A stretch of 64,000 nucleotides of DNA from Davidsoniella eucalypti (lineage: Eukaryota > Ascomycota > Sordariomycetes > Microascales > Ceratocystidaceae): NCBI GenBank assembly GCA_004009845.1, contig RMBW01000012.1, forward strand, positions 186,001-250,000, read 5' to 3'. The stretch's first letter is position 1. Every line of letters starts with the position of its first letter. The notes below the pieces were generated by a model that was not told the DNA's origin, searched no databases, and worked only from the letters and a program-made list of their open reading frames with translations. This document shows positions 34,086-44,579 of this stretch, one piece after another. A program made the position numbers and the translations under genes.

Positions 34086-36446
34086 TTAAACGAGCTTGCG
34101 TAAATCAACAACTTCATCAATGAAGATAGCATCACCCATACTGTAGATCTGTTTGATGAGACGTTCATGAACAACATGGACACCAAGAGGATCATTCAAA
34201 ACATCAACGAGCACTAGCGCACTGGCTAGGGCAACATAACTCAGAGCAACAACTCCGCCACTCAGTTCTAAAGCGAGGAAGTAGCTGCTACTATGGTGTG
34301 CAATGTGTGTAATCATCCACGTACCGAAAACTATGACGGCAAGAAGACCAGTGCGACCACGAGTCAAGGCCTGGCGGAAAGCGTTGAACATGAGAGGAAT
34401 GACTCCAGTGACCATGTTGAGCAACATGATGAGCGGGACCACGAGTGTGTGTCGGTTTAGGATGGACACTAGGGCACTGCGGGCCGTGGCAAAGTCGCCA
34501 TGGTGGTGCGCAGGAAGTAAAGGCAGAGCGCCTAGACGAAGAGTAGCGGTGCAGAAGGCTCCGGTAAAAATAAGACGGCAGACCATGTACTCAAGATTCG
34601 CCATGGCAGAAATCAGATACATGACTACAGCGACATCTACAGCAGACTTTCCGGGCCTTGGCGAATCGACGTCAAAGACAGCGGCCCAACGGAGCACATT
34701 GCCTGCCATTGCACCTGCGACGTCGAGCAAAAGCTTTTGGAGCTCCATGGCCAGAACTCCGCGGAGACAGATGGAACCAAGTAGCTCGTCGAGAAAGACA
34801 TCAGGCGATACAGTGGCCATCTTGAGGGCTGTGATCGGGCTATCGTGGAACACGTACTGGCCCATCCATGGCATCAGCATGCGGCGGACGTGGTTCAAGA
34901 GGACAGCAATGACAAAATACGATAGTGTCCGCGCAATTCCACCACGAAGTAGGGCGTGTTTAGCGGCACGCCAGGCATCGTCGATATTAGCGGGACGAAG
35001 GGCACCGAAGCCACGAGGAAGCGGAACAAGAGCTGCGATGGTCGAATGCAACGCAATAGGGACGGCGGAAAAGGATGTAGACGGAGTCGGAGTGATGGAA
35101 AGAGATTTGGTTGGCGTCGACGATGCTATCTTCTCGCACAAAGCTGGCGACGTTGGCATCGGAACAGACTGAGTCTTTTGGGCCGATGATAGTAGTGCGA
35201 GGGGTGATTTGGCAGCGCTGATGGCCACGCCAGCAGCCCAGGGAATAAACGGGATGTCGACAAAGTCGGGGCCGCACTGGATGTAAGGGCGCTGGAGTAG
35301 ATGCTCGCCCTGTGAAACATGGTTGTAGCCCTCGGTTGAATGGGCGGGCTGTGAGGCGGCTGGATAGACATCAGCCATATTACGGGCCCATGTCGCCGCG
35401 TTGATAAACCATTTGCGGACTCTTTCGTTGCGATGGCGGCGGGGGGGAAGCAAGATGTTTTCTTCCTCTTCTTCGTCGTCGCTGAGGATTGCGCAACCAT
35501 TGCCATCCTCGTTGTGTTCCTCCAAGATGACATGGGGCGGCTCCTCTTCTTCCTCCTCCTCGGTATAGATGGCTGCGACGATCCGCAGGGTTCGTTCGAG
35601 AGAGCGGAAAGCACGAATAATGCGGTCCTCCTCTTTCGCGCGGCCAGGGAAGGTCTCGTCGGCAAAGCTCACGCGCTTTCTGCGGCGGCGCATACTGCCT
35701 GGGCCAAACGGCACGCTGTCGGTATCGGGACGCAGGGGGAAGGCCTTGGCATAGCAGTCAAAGGCCATGCATTTACGAACGGCAATCAGTACTCGTCTGA
35801 GTGCCCTGTACAGCAGAACAAGACCGCCGTTTTCCTCCAAGCGTGCGTGGAAGGGCAGCCATGGAGCGGTCTGCGAGGTGCACGGGGTGGTCTGCTCGGC
35901 CAAAAGAGTGACTAGCGAGGTTAGGGAGTGCAGGATGCGCTTGACCATGTTGTCGAACTTTTCCTCGATGTGTACGTCGAGCTTGCCGGCGCGCTCAAAG
36001 TAGATGCGCCAAGCGTCCCAGGCATATGCGCGCGGAAGGGTGCCAGAACGGCCCAGATGCTCAAGCGGGGTGCCGTCTGCAAGGAACGGGAATGTGCATG
36101 TCTCGAGGCAGCGGCTAGCAATCACGTAGCAGGCCTCAGCGTCTGTGAAGCCCAGCTCTGAGTCGGACATGGTAACAGCTTTGTGCAGACCTGGGCGAGA
36201 CACGACATAGCCAGTGCTGGGGTTGACGGTAACAAGATGCTCCAGGAGGATATGGAGAGCCGCGGGTGTGTAGCCATCGAGTCCGACGGCGTCGATCAGC
36301 TCGTTGGGGGTGAGTTGTGGGCCAAGAACGGTCCACATAAGAGCAGTGCGGCAAAACGCAGCATCGCCGGTGCGAATGTCAGAGCCTACGCGCTCACTGA
36401 GAGAATGCAGTGCTGCAGACGCAGACACAGTGGTGGCGGCGAGCAT
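34086..36446 (-). CDS. Multi-pass membrane protein with an NLR-like N-terminal helical region
   Basis: This single exon encodes 786 residues from the ATG at 36,446. Residues about 25-160 (RTALMWTVLGPQLTPNELID, EHLVTVNPSTGYVV, TDAEACYVIASRCLE, LPRAYAWDAWRIYFERAG) match in order the helical/winged region that follows the NACHT ATPase in fungal NLR proteins, where the usual text is a LxWIxxxxRPLTxxEL motif, an LVTVN strand, a CL helix and YAAxxW. No ATP-binding motif precedes it. Then come a basic-acidic linker with Glu runs (about 295-330), a Ser/Pro-rich stretch, and a C-terminal half with about six hydrophobic helices (505-525, 560-585, 602-644, 666-690, 699-725, 730-750). The C-terminal 36 residues are hydrophilic. 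I do not recognise the family. The NLR likeness is by eye. A missing upstream exon cannot be excluded. Confidence 0.72.
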   Translation of the reverse strand: MLAATTVSASAALHSLSERVGSDIRTGDAAFCRTALMWTVLGPQLTPNELIDAVGLDGYTPAALHILLEHLVTVNPSTGYVVSRPGLHKAVTMSDSELGFTDAEACYVIASRCLETCTFPFLADGTPLEHLGRSGTLPRAYAWDAWRIYFERAGKLDVHIEEKFDNMVKRILHSLTSLVTLLAEQTTPCTSQTAPWLPFHARLEENGGLVLLYRALRRVLIAVRKCMAFDCYAKAFPLRPDTDSVPFGPGSMRRRRKRVSFADETFPGRAKEEDRIIRAFRSLERTLRIVAAIYTEEEEEEEPPHVILEEHNEDGNGCAILSDDEEEEENILLPPRRHRNERVRKWFINAATWARNMADVYPAASQPAHSTEGYNHVSQGEHLLQRPYIQCGPDFVDIPFIPWAAGVAISAAKSPLALLSSAQKTQSVPMPTSPALCEKIASSTPTKSLSITPTPSTSFSAVPIALHSTIAALVPLPRGFGALRPANIDDAWRAAKHALLRGGIARTLSYFVIAVLLNHVRRMLMPWMGQYVFHDSPITALKMATVSPDVFLDELLGSICLRGVLAMELQKLLLDVAGAMAGNVLRWAAVFDVDSPRPGKSAVDVAVVMYLISAMANLEYMVCRLIFTGAFCTATLRLGALPLLPAHHHGDFATARSALVSILNRHTLVVPLIMLLNMVTGVIPLMFNAFRQALTRGRTGLLAVIVFGTWMITHIAHHSSSYFLALELSGGVVALSYVALASALVLVDVLNDPLGVHVVHERLIKQIYSMGDAIFIDEVVDLRKLV

Positions 36447-38552
36447 GATGACAGCGGTGGAAACAGTGGATGTAGCTGGATCGGTGAAGACGAAGCGGTG
36501 ATGTGGGATGTGGATTAAAGAGGCCCTCGCTCTTGTGCAGACAGTAGTTGGTTGGTTGTATTATTGTCGCTTTAAGTGGGCGCAGATAAGGTTGATGTAA
36601 GGTCACTCCAGGCCTGTCGTAGAGTGTTTCGAATGCTGAAGCAAGTGGCAAATAAGGAGCAGCAGTTAAGCGGCGGCTCAGCTGCAGCGAGGGAGACAAA
36701 CGGGGGCGATGCGAGAATCAGTGATGAAGCGAGAGGTAAACGAGTGGACGAATCAAAGAGAAAAAAATGCAAGATGAAGTACAAGAGAACGAAAGATGTA
36801 GAAAAGAAGAAAGGAAGAGAGGAAGCCCGTAGCGGTGGTTTTGGGGATTTGGGACGTAAACGGAGAAATAAATAAACAGGCTCCAGCTGAGAACGAACTA
36901 GGGCGAAAAAGAGGACAGAAGAAGAAGAAAAAGAAAAGAATACAGCAAAATACTAGCGAGTGTGGCGACGAACAACTGCGAACAGAAGACGAAGAAGGGG
37001 ATGGCAAATCGAGGGAGATGGTGAAGGAGATGAAAGAGAACGAAGAAGAGAAGAGAAGAGGGGGAAAAAGAAGCACAATAAAGATTTCATATATATTAGT
37101 ACAGCTCAAGCGCTCAAGAACCGAACTGAGCAGCTACCACGTTCAACGACGAGAGAAAAACAAAGACACCAAAAAATAAAGAATAAAAATAAAGAATAAA
37201 AATAAAATAAAACTTGCGCGGCAGCCTTGCCCACAAGCAAACAACATTCGCCGAACAGCCACTAACTTGTAGTAGTTGCTCCCCCGTTGTGTCATCCGAC
37301 CGGATTAATCCAAGCAGAGAGATTTATTTCTTTTTTTTCTCTCTTCTGCACTGGAATGATTGTCTCCCAATATTGTTCAACTTTGGTGCCAATAAAGGAA
37401 ACCGACCAGAAACCCTCGTGCGAACATTCTAGACTGTTCGTGTCCGGTTAACCATCCCAAGTCCCAAGAAAACCAAAGAAAAAAGGACAAGGAAAAGAAA
37501 GGAAACGAAAGCAACCCATTGGCATCGATCCATCCCTCTCCTCCTCCCCTAGTCAGCCATATATATCATCGCATCGTATCAATCTCAAATCAAACCGCGG
37601 CACTTTCAGAGCATTAGCGGGATAGCACATGAGATAATACCGCCGAGCAAAAACCCAAAATTCCATTCACATATTAAAAGAAGAAGAAAAAAAAGAAAAG
37701 TAGACCGCCCCTCCTTCTTCCTCCCCGCTACAACTATGCGGCGCATTACTTTACTTTGCTTACCTTACTTGCTTACTGCGCAGCTAACCCCCGGCCACCC
37801 AAACCCTGACCCTTCTTCGCCCATACTACAGAGGCAGACAAGGCCACTTAGCTGCTGGCTCCACTGCCACGTCTCAATACGACCTTTGTGTTCCAGGGGT
37901 CATCCGCCTCAAAGAGCCAAGAAAGTCTTTTGAAAGTTAAATTGCTGTTCCGGTGGTAGGCAGCTTGTTCTATATTCATGGACAGAGTCGAGAGAAACGG
38001 TCACAACCTGTGCCCTCTCACGATATGAAGACGAGATGTGATGATACATAGGAGGCAAAAACATACAAAAACCACAAAGCCCAGCTAATGCTCAGTTACT
38101 GGCTTGGCCCTATCGACGCACCGACTTCAATAGATGGCTCTAAGAAAGGATGTCGGAGCGATAGCCGCAGGCACTATCTCATGTTGTTTGTGCTTCTAGA
38201 AGAAAAAGAAAGAAAAAAGAAAAAGAAAAAAAAAGACCACAGCTAGAATGATACGTGATCCCATCAGCCATGATAGTCGTTTGATTTCCCCCCCAAGTAT
38301 CCCCACGCGTAATAAAAAATAAATAAAAAAGTAACGAGGTTTCGGTGGCAGTTCCGTCTGTTCGGAAATTGAAGTCAATCTCGTGAACACGGTGATACAA
38401 TATTGCGACAAATAGCAGCAACAATGCACGCTTCAAAATGTTATTTTTACTCTTCTTTCTTATCTGGATCATTCTTTTTTTTCATTTTTTTTTTTCAAAC
38501 AAATCAACAATGCCAGGGAGACGAAATAATGAGACATTCACACATCTAGACG

Positions 38553-38583
<31 letters not shown>

Positions 38584-41582
38584 CCCGAGATCCAAGTTTT
38601 ATTCTTTTATTATTTTTTTTAGGCCCAAATTCTGTTCTGTTCCTGATGAACCGTCGTATCGTCGCATAAGCCAAGCGCCTTAGCGACACAAAATGAAAAT
38701 CCGAAATTGATATCCTAAATCTGATCATGTCACTCATACATCACGAATAAATATAAAATTATATCGTTAGATCTCTATCGCCCATATCACGCAATCCAAA
38801 ATTCCGCTTGCTCATGTGACCTTTTTTGGCTCTTCTTTTTTAGCGCTATAAGTCGATTTCCATCTACAGATAGTGTAGCTCAATCTAAAACCTTGTTTTT
38901 TTCTTCTTTCTTTTTCCCTCCCCAGACTACTTGTAAATAAGCCTTGCTGTAGGATTTCAGGAACTAGTAAATCTACACTATTTATCTGTACATTGTTCAA
39001 TTCGCTTCCTTCGCGATTTGCTCTGCCTAATTGTAAAGCTGTTTTTTTTTTTTCATGCTGATTTTCTTTTGTATCAAGCTAAGCTATTACCCAAGCATCA
39101 TCATGATTCTATATTAACGGCTAGGGCCGACCTGCTGGTCTCTTACATACATTTTACCTGGTCCAGGCCCAATGACGCTTCTACCAGCTTACGGGATATA
39201 GCGTTGTCCGCCAGAAGAAAACCCCCCCTCCCAATAAGGAACATCAAAAGGAAGAAGAAAAGAAAGTCCGAGTCGGCAACGACTAATCCATGGCGTAGAT
39301 CCTCATCCGCGTTCTTTTTTTATCGTCTCAGAATAAGCCCGGCTTCTGATTGCCATGCACGAAATATCTTCACTACCTTTGATGTCTATTACCGTATTCA
39401 ACCATCGCGTCTCCAATATTGCCTCAGTCTCTTTAAGCTCTTTATATCCCAGTTCAAGCCAAGGTACAGCCAACTCAATTCTCAATGAGCAGGGAACCTC
39501 ACCTCAAGTCAATGGATAGGGAGCCCAAACCATGGAGGTACATGACTAGAAATCTACAAATATATTCAAAGAGAAACTATATCTACGATAACCCCAGCCG
39601 CCCATTCTGGGCCATCAACAGACAGACTTTTATGTGGGAAAAAAAGAAGTGGCATTGTCCTCCGGTTCTTTTATACAGCCATGTTAGTACATGCTTCTTA
39701 GGTCCCATGGGGCGTTCGTAGAATCGGCTGATGAGCTTGACAGGCCATTCATTCATGCTATGACTTGATAGAAACTATAGTGCAGATATCTTCGCGTAGA
39801 GTCTTCATCACCCTGGAAAAATATCCATTCCAAAAGTTGTAGAGCATTCCTTGATCAAGGCAAAATAAACAAAATCACATGATATCTTGTTAGAATAAAA
39901 TGTTTAAGCGGGTACATCTCGGACGTTACCGAGCCATTATTAGAATATTAAGAAGTTAAGTAGAAAAGAACGGTAGTAGAGTATGCAAATATACAGCGCG
40001 TATGTGTCAATCAAATCAAGAACAACAACATGACCATACCACAAGAAAGAAATCAAAAAAAGCTATGTCCAGTAACTTTAAAAATGTAGAAGTGAACGAT
40101 CCTTCGACTGCTGGGATCATCGAATGGGTCCTGCACAAACATCATCTCCGGCCATCACTAAAGAATGGCAGTTTATCCCTAGACAACCTGTTGCCTATCC
40201 TGTATAATGTTCTATGTAACGAAGCAACCAAAATCCCCCCAAAAATATGTGTGTATCGCAACGCAAGAAAAGAAAACCGGGAGTATCACGAAGGGAATGG
40301 AAACAAGAAAACGATACGCCAAGAGGGGTATAAAGGATATAAAAAGGAAAAGAGGAAAAGATGAAAGTACAAAACTATAAAACAGTAATGCTTCTAATAT
40401 AGAACCAAGAACAGAAAGAAAATATAGAACCAAAAGAATTCGCAAGTCTATAGTACCGGCGAGTAGAAAGGGGTATAAATAAGCCGACTGATATATAAGT
40501 GAACAAAGGAAAGGTAATACAAAGGAAAAGAAAAAAGTTATATAGTTGATAAAAACGTATGAAAGCTTATAGCGCACGCGACAACAGTATTGTTCTTTTG
40601 CAAAAACTTGGTAGAGTCAGCGGTGTCACTATAAACTTGCGTTGCCTTCAGCAGGTATCTCAGAATATGAGTCCAATCAAGCCGATTGAAAAGAAGAAAA
40701 AAACAGCTTGGGGACCTATTTGAGATGAAATCCATACTGGACAGGCACAGTTATGCACACAAACGGCGATAAATGAAGGCCAAGTGACTCCTGTATTGTG
40801 AACAGGAGGAGGATATGGCATTTAATTAGGACCGAGTGAAACTGGGAGAGGACAACATTGGAAGACGAAGTCGACATCTTGCGCTAGATGATAGTGTGGA
40901 ACGTATCCCACTTCATAGCCGGGACGAACAGCGAAAAAAAGAAGAAAAAGAAAAATCGAGACGAGAGGAAACACGCAACGAGATAAGCCAGACCATCTGG
41001 GAAAGAAAAAAAAGATAGAAAGATAAGAATAGAGACAAACAAAGAAGTGGTAAGGGAGGTACGATGTGAGAAGGGAATATCAAAGAAAAAAACAGATGCA
41101 ACTTGGAATGTGGCTGATCGATCATCATTACTTCGCAACGCCAACGGTCAACACGTGGGACACATCGAGGCAAAGTAAGAGATCTAGAACAGCAGACAGA
41201 CGCAAGAAGCTCCTATAGAGATACAACCCATAACGCCGGCAACGCGGCAGAAGTAGCAGATAAGAAACCGGAGCTATGAAGTGTGGCTGTTTTTTTGTAG
41301 AAAAGTTATCACTCTTTTCATCTTTTTTTTATGATATAAATATGTTTTGTGTTTTTTTTGGTGATGTTGTGTGTGTGGTTTTTTTGGTGGCATATATTCG
41401 TGAGTTTGAGTAAAGAAACGGGAATGGTATGTATACCGGTTTCTTCAAGGTCGTAAGTCGTTTCGAGGACATAAGCAGAAGAAAGAGAAAAATAAAAGAA
41501 GAAAGAGAAGAGAAAAATAAAACAAAGGTGGTCGTGACACAAGAGTGCGAAGCGGAGCATCTACTCAGATCTGGCTCTCGGA
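36447..41582. other. Gene-poor spacer of about 5.1 kb
   Basis: No gene is supported. From 36,550 to 37,200 the plus strand is purine-rich, that is, pyrimidine-rich on the sense strand of the membrane-protein gene, and is probably its promoter and leader. A run of 29 A lies at 38,553-38,581. The part from 40,250 to 41,550 is again purine-rich and borders the 3' end of the transcription-factor gene. A reading frame of 156 codons at 39,018-39,488 lacks an ATG start and a recognisable domain. Confidence 0.55.
38553..38581. repeat. Poly-A run of 29
   Basis: An uninterrupted stretch of 29 A. It may be a simple repeat or the remnant of a poly-A tail of a retroposed sequence, but no retroposed gene is visible beside it. 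Confidence 0.85.
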
Positions 41583-42989
41583 TCACATAAACTGGCCGTC
41601 AAGATCCATTTCGAAAATGGGGTTGTGGTCACCCCGCATTTGGAACTCCAAGTCCAAGTCCTGTAGCAAGTCGGGGTTCGCTTCTTCCAGATCCGAGGCA
41701 ATGCTAGGAGATGTAGCAATAGTCTCAGACTTCATGAAAGGACGCAGGTCCTGCATGGAAGGCTGATCGGTGGAATTCTGGGCAGCGTTGTTCTTGGCAT
41801 TGTCACCGCCGCTGGTACGGCCACGAGGCTTCTTGGGCTGGAAGTGGGCACGGCGCAGATGAGCAGCAGCATTGTAGTCGGCACCATACTGCTTCTTGTT
41901 TCGGCAAGCCTTGCAGTCACTCAGCGGGTTGATAGGTCTCAACGGACCTGCTTCCTCCGGCATGACACAGATCCACTTCTTGACTTTGTTCTCGTGCTTC
42001 GCCGCAATGTGACGACGCAACTCATGTTCGCCACGGAAGCCATCGGCATAGTCCTTGCAATGCGTGCAGAAAACACGCTCGCGGGCAGGGCGGTGGTAGG
42101 TGTTCGAGTTGCGGTGCGAGGAAAGGCGACTAGGATTCAAGCAAATTGTGCCATTAGCCAACTTTTCGTCACATGGCTTGGGACGAATAGTATTGCGCAG
42201 GCTGTTTTGGAGATGGCGTTGGCTAGTCTCGCTGATACGGCCAGATGGAAGGCGTATAGAATCCACGCTAGAGACCGAAGAGTTCGATGATGTGGACCCA
42301 CTGGAAGACGACCGCGTCATGTGTTCACCTTCAATGAACAGAGGAGCACTGGGGTTGGGCGAGTAGCCGATAGTAGACTCCATAGCCATACGCTTGCTAG
42401 GGGGACTGGAGTACAGCAAGTCTTGGCCGATGAATGAATCCACTGTGTCTAACATGGGATATGAGCTCACGGGGAAGACGGCGGGATCCATTATCATGCT
42501 AGACGAGCGGCTCATGGGGTCTGCGTCAAAGTGGGGAAAGCCGGCCGAGAAGGTACGGGCCATCATCTCGGCATCAATTGGTGTTTGAAGCATGATGGGA
42601 GATGTGGACCAGCTAGACGGTGTGGATGAGAGGTAAGGGTGGCTCATGTTACCGGCTGGTATTCTGTCCAACGGGGACTCGCCCATGCTGTTGAGGTTCA
42701 TGGTGAAATCGAACGTGCTGGTCATGGGCAAGGACGCAAGTTGTGGGCTAGCCGACATCTAGAAAGAATGGTCAGTATATATCGATGTCAAGGTCCGTGG
42801 GCACCGGGTTTGACTTACCATAGAATCGAAATGTGCGGCATATGGAAGAGATGTTGACAAACGGGGGGGCAGCATCTGGCCAGAGCTGTTACGCTTAGAG
42901 CCAGCTATGCTATGTGTGTTAAACGTGGTTGTCGATGGAATCATTATGGATGAGCCAGTCAAAGTAGAGTCGATCTGGGAAGTCATCAT
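41583..42989 (-). CDS. C2H2-type zinc-finger transcription factor; two exons
   Basis: Exons on the minus strand are 42,989-42,819 and 42,758-41,583, with a 60-nt intron (GTAAGT...CTAG), encoding 448 residues. Translation could also start at the exon 2 ATG, but the intron is clean and exon 1 continues the same composition (Ser, Thr, Met-rich). The N-terminal 200 residues are Ser/Pro-rich. The zinc-binding region begins CTHCKDYADGFRGEHELRRH at about 286 and continues with a linker ending in KKW, then DCKACRNKKQYGADYNAAAHLRRAH at 337-361, where a CxxC and an HxxxxH pair are present. This double arrangement with a KKW linker is a fungal-specific finger type I recall from filamentous ascomycete regulators. 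A basic patch (KKPRGR) and an acidic C-terminus (DLEEANPDLLQDLDLEF) suggest DNA binding and activation. Target unknown. Confidence 0.82.
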
Positions 42990-44562
42990 GATGGATATAT
43001 CGTCAGAAAAGTACCAATAGTACGGCGTCTCTCAGCACAAACTAATTGGAAACGTTGGGAGCGCAAAAAGTGGATTGCGATATCAGAAACGTTGGTTCTA
43101 TAAGGTGAAAGAAAACAGGCGTGTAGTGAAACAGTCTGTGATCGATCAGTATATAAGAGGGCTAGGAAGTATGAGTTTATCCTAAAGAAAACGGTACAAC
43201 TACTAAACGAAGCTGGTAGAGTCAGCGTAGAAGAGAATGACAGAGGGAAAAGATGCGGCAAGGAAGAAGAAGTCGAGAGGACACACGAAAGACCAAATGG
43301 GCGTTCGGAGCGAGACTATCGAAACAAAATGGACGAGGGCAATGCCAGCACTACAAGCAGAGGGAAGGCGCAAAGACCCGGGGGATATATATAAGAGGGA
43401 CAAGAAAAAGGCAGGAGGCAAAGTTTGAAGAAGGAGAGACAAAGTTGGGAGCTGGGAAAGAAACGTGGTATGATGCCAAAGCAACAGCAGCAGATGAGGA
43501 TGGAGGAGGTTGATAGAGGTTGTTGGTTGGTATTGTGACGAGGTAAAGAAGAAAAAGAAGCGTGAGGGAAAGAACGATGACTAGAGATGGGAAGGTATGC
43601 AGGACGACTGAGTCTTTAAGAAGTTGGAAGTGACCTTTGGTTTGGGCAAAGAATAAAGTGGGTCTATCGGCATCGATCCAGAGCAGGGTTCTTTCCTTGC
43701 GAAAGGCATTGTTTCATTGAGAACAATTAGCTGTACTTGCTATACTTGCTAGCTACATATGCCTACGCCTACAGATATGCACTTACTAGCTCTTTCCGTG
43801 ACTTTGGCTTCGGCTTGCCGCTGCTTTTATGATTGGGCCTCGGCGTTTTTCTAGTTTGTGTCTTTATTTGTCCTTTGCAAAGTGCCAGTATCTCAGGTAC
43901 ACGGTTGAGCCATATGGATATCATCAGTCTATATATCCAGACAAGTCTTCATACCAGTCCATACGGTCGTTCAAATACAGTGTCTATCGTTGTGATGCTC
44001 GACCAGTCCTACAAACTGGAATATACGCTTCTCGGAGCATACTAGTCGATAATTTGTATAAAGCTCTGCTACCCGGAGAACGAGACGAAGATCAATTGCC
44101 ACGATAAAACGGAAACGGGACTAAAAATTAAAATAATAAAAAGGAAGGCAGAAATTTTCACACCGACACCACCACACCACCCACGTTACGAATGTTTGTT
44201 TGTTTATCCTCACGCTCTTTTGCTTTCCCGGGGGGGCGTCTGTATCAACTACATCACTTACTTCATTTCTGTCTCCCCTCTCGACATCTTGCCTACAGGT
44301 ATTCCCAGTGCTATTCCTAGTCGGATATGGCCCGTTGTCTCCTCAATAGCCACCCTAACTGCTCACTGCTCGGCCCATCTTTATTGACCCTGGCCCGGAA
44401 AGGTTGATCCAGGAAGACGGTCAACATGTATCCGTCTACACCCATCCACGCCCATCTAGTCGTCGTGATAGACACGATCGGGCTAGTGCTGTTGATTGAG
44501 TCGTCTATACTTTGCACCTCTGACTCTTCTCTTTCTCTTTCGTGACTTAAGCTTCTTCCATG

Positions 44563-44579
44563 CCCCCCCCCCCCCCCCC
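44563..44579. repeat. Poly-C run of 17
   Basis: Seventeen uninterrupted C, a slippage-prone tract. Its exact length may be uncertain in the assembly. Confidence 0.8.

Noticed and set aside
39018..39488. Open frame of 156 codons
   Set aside because: It has no ATG at its start, no recognisable domain and a composition like translated spacer.
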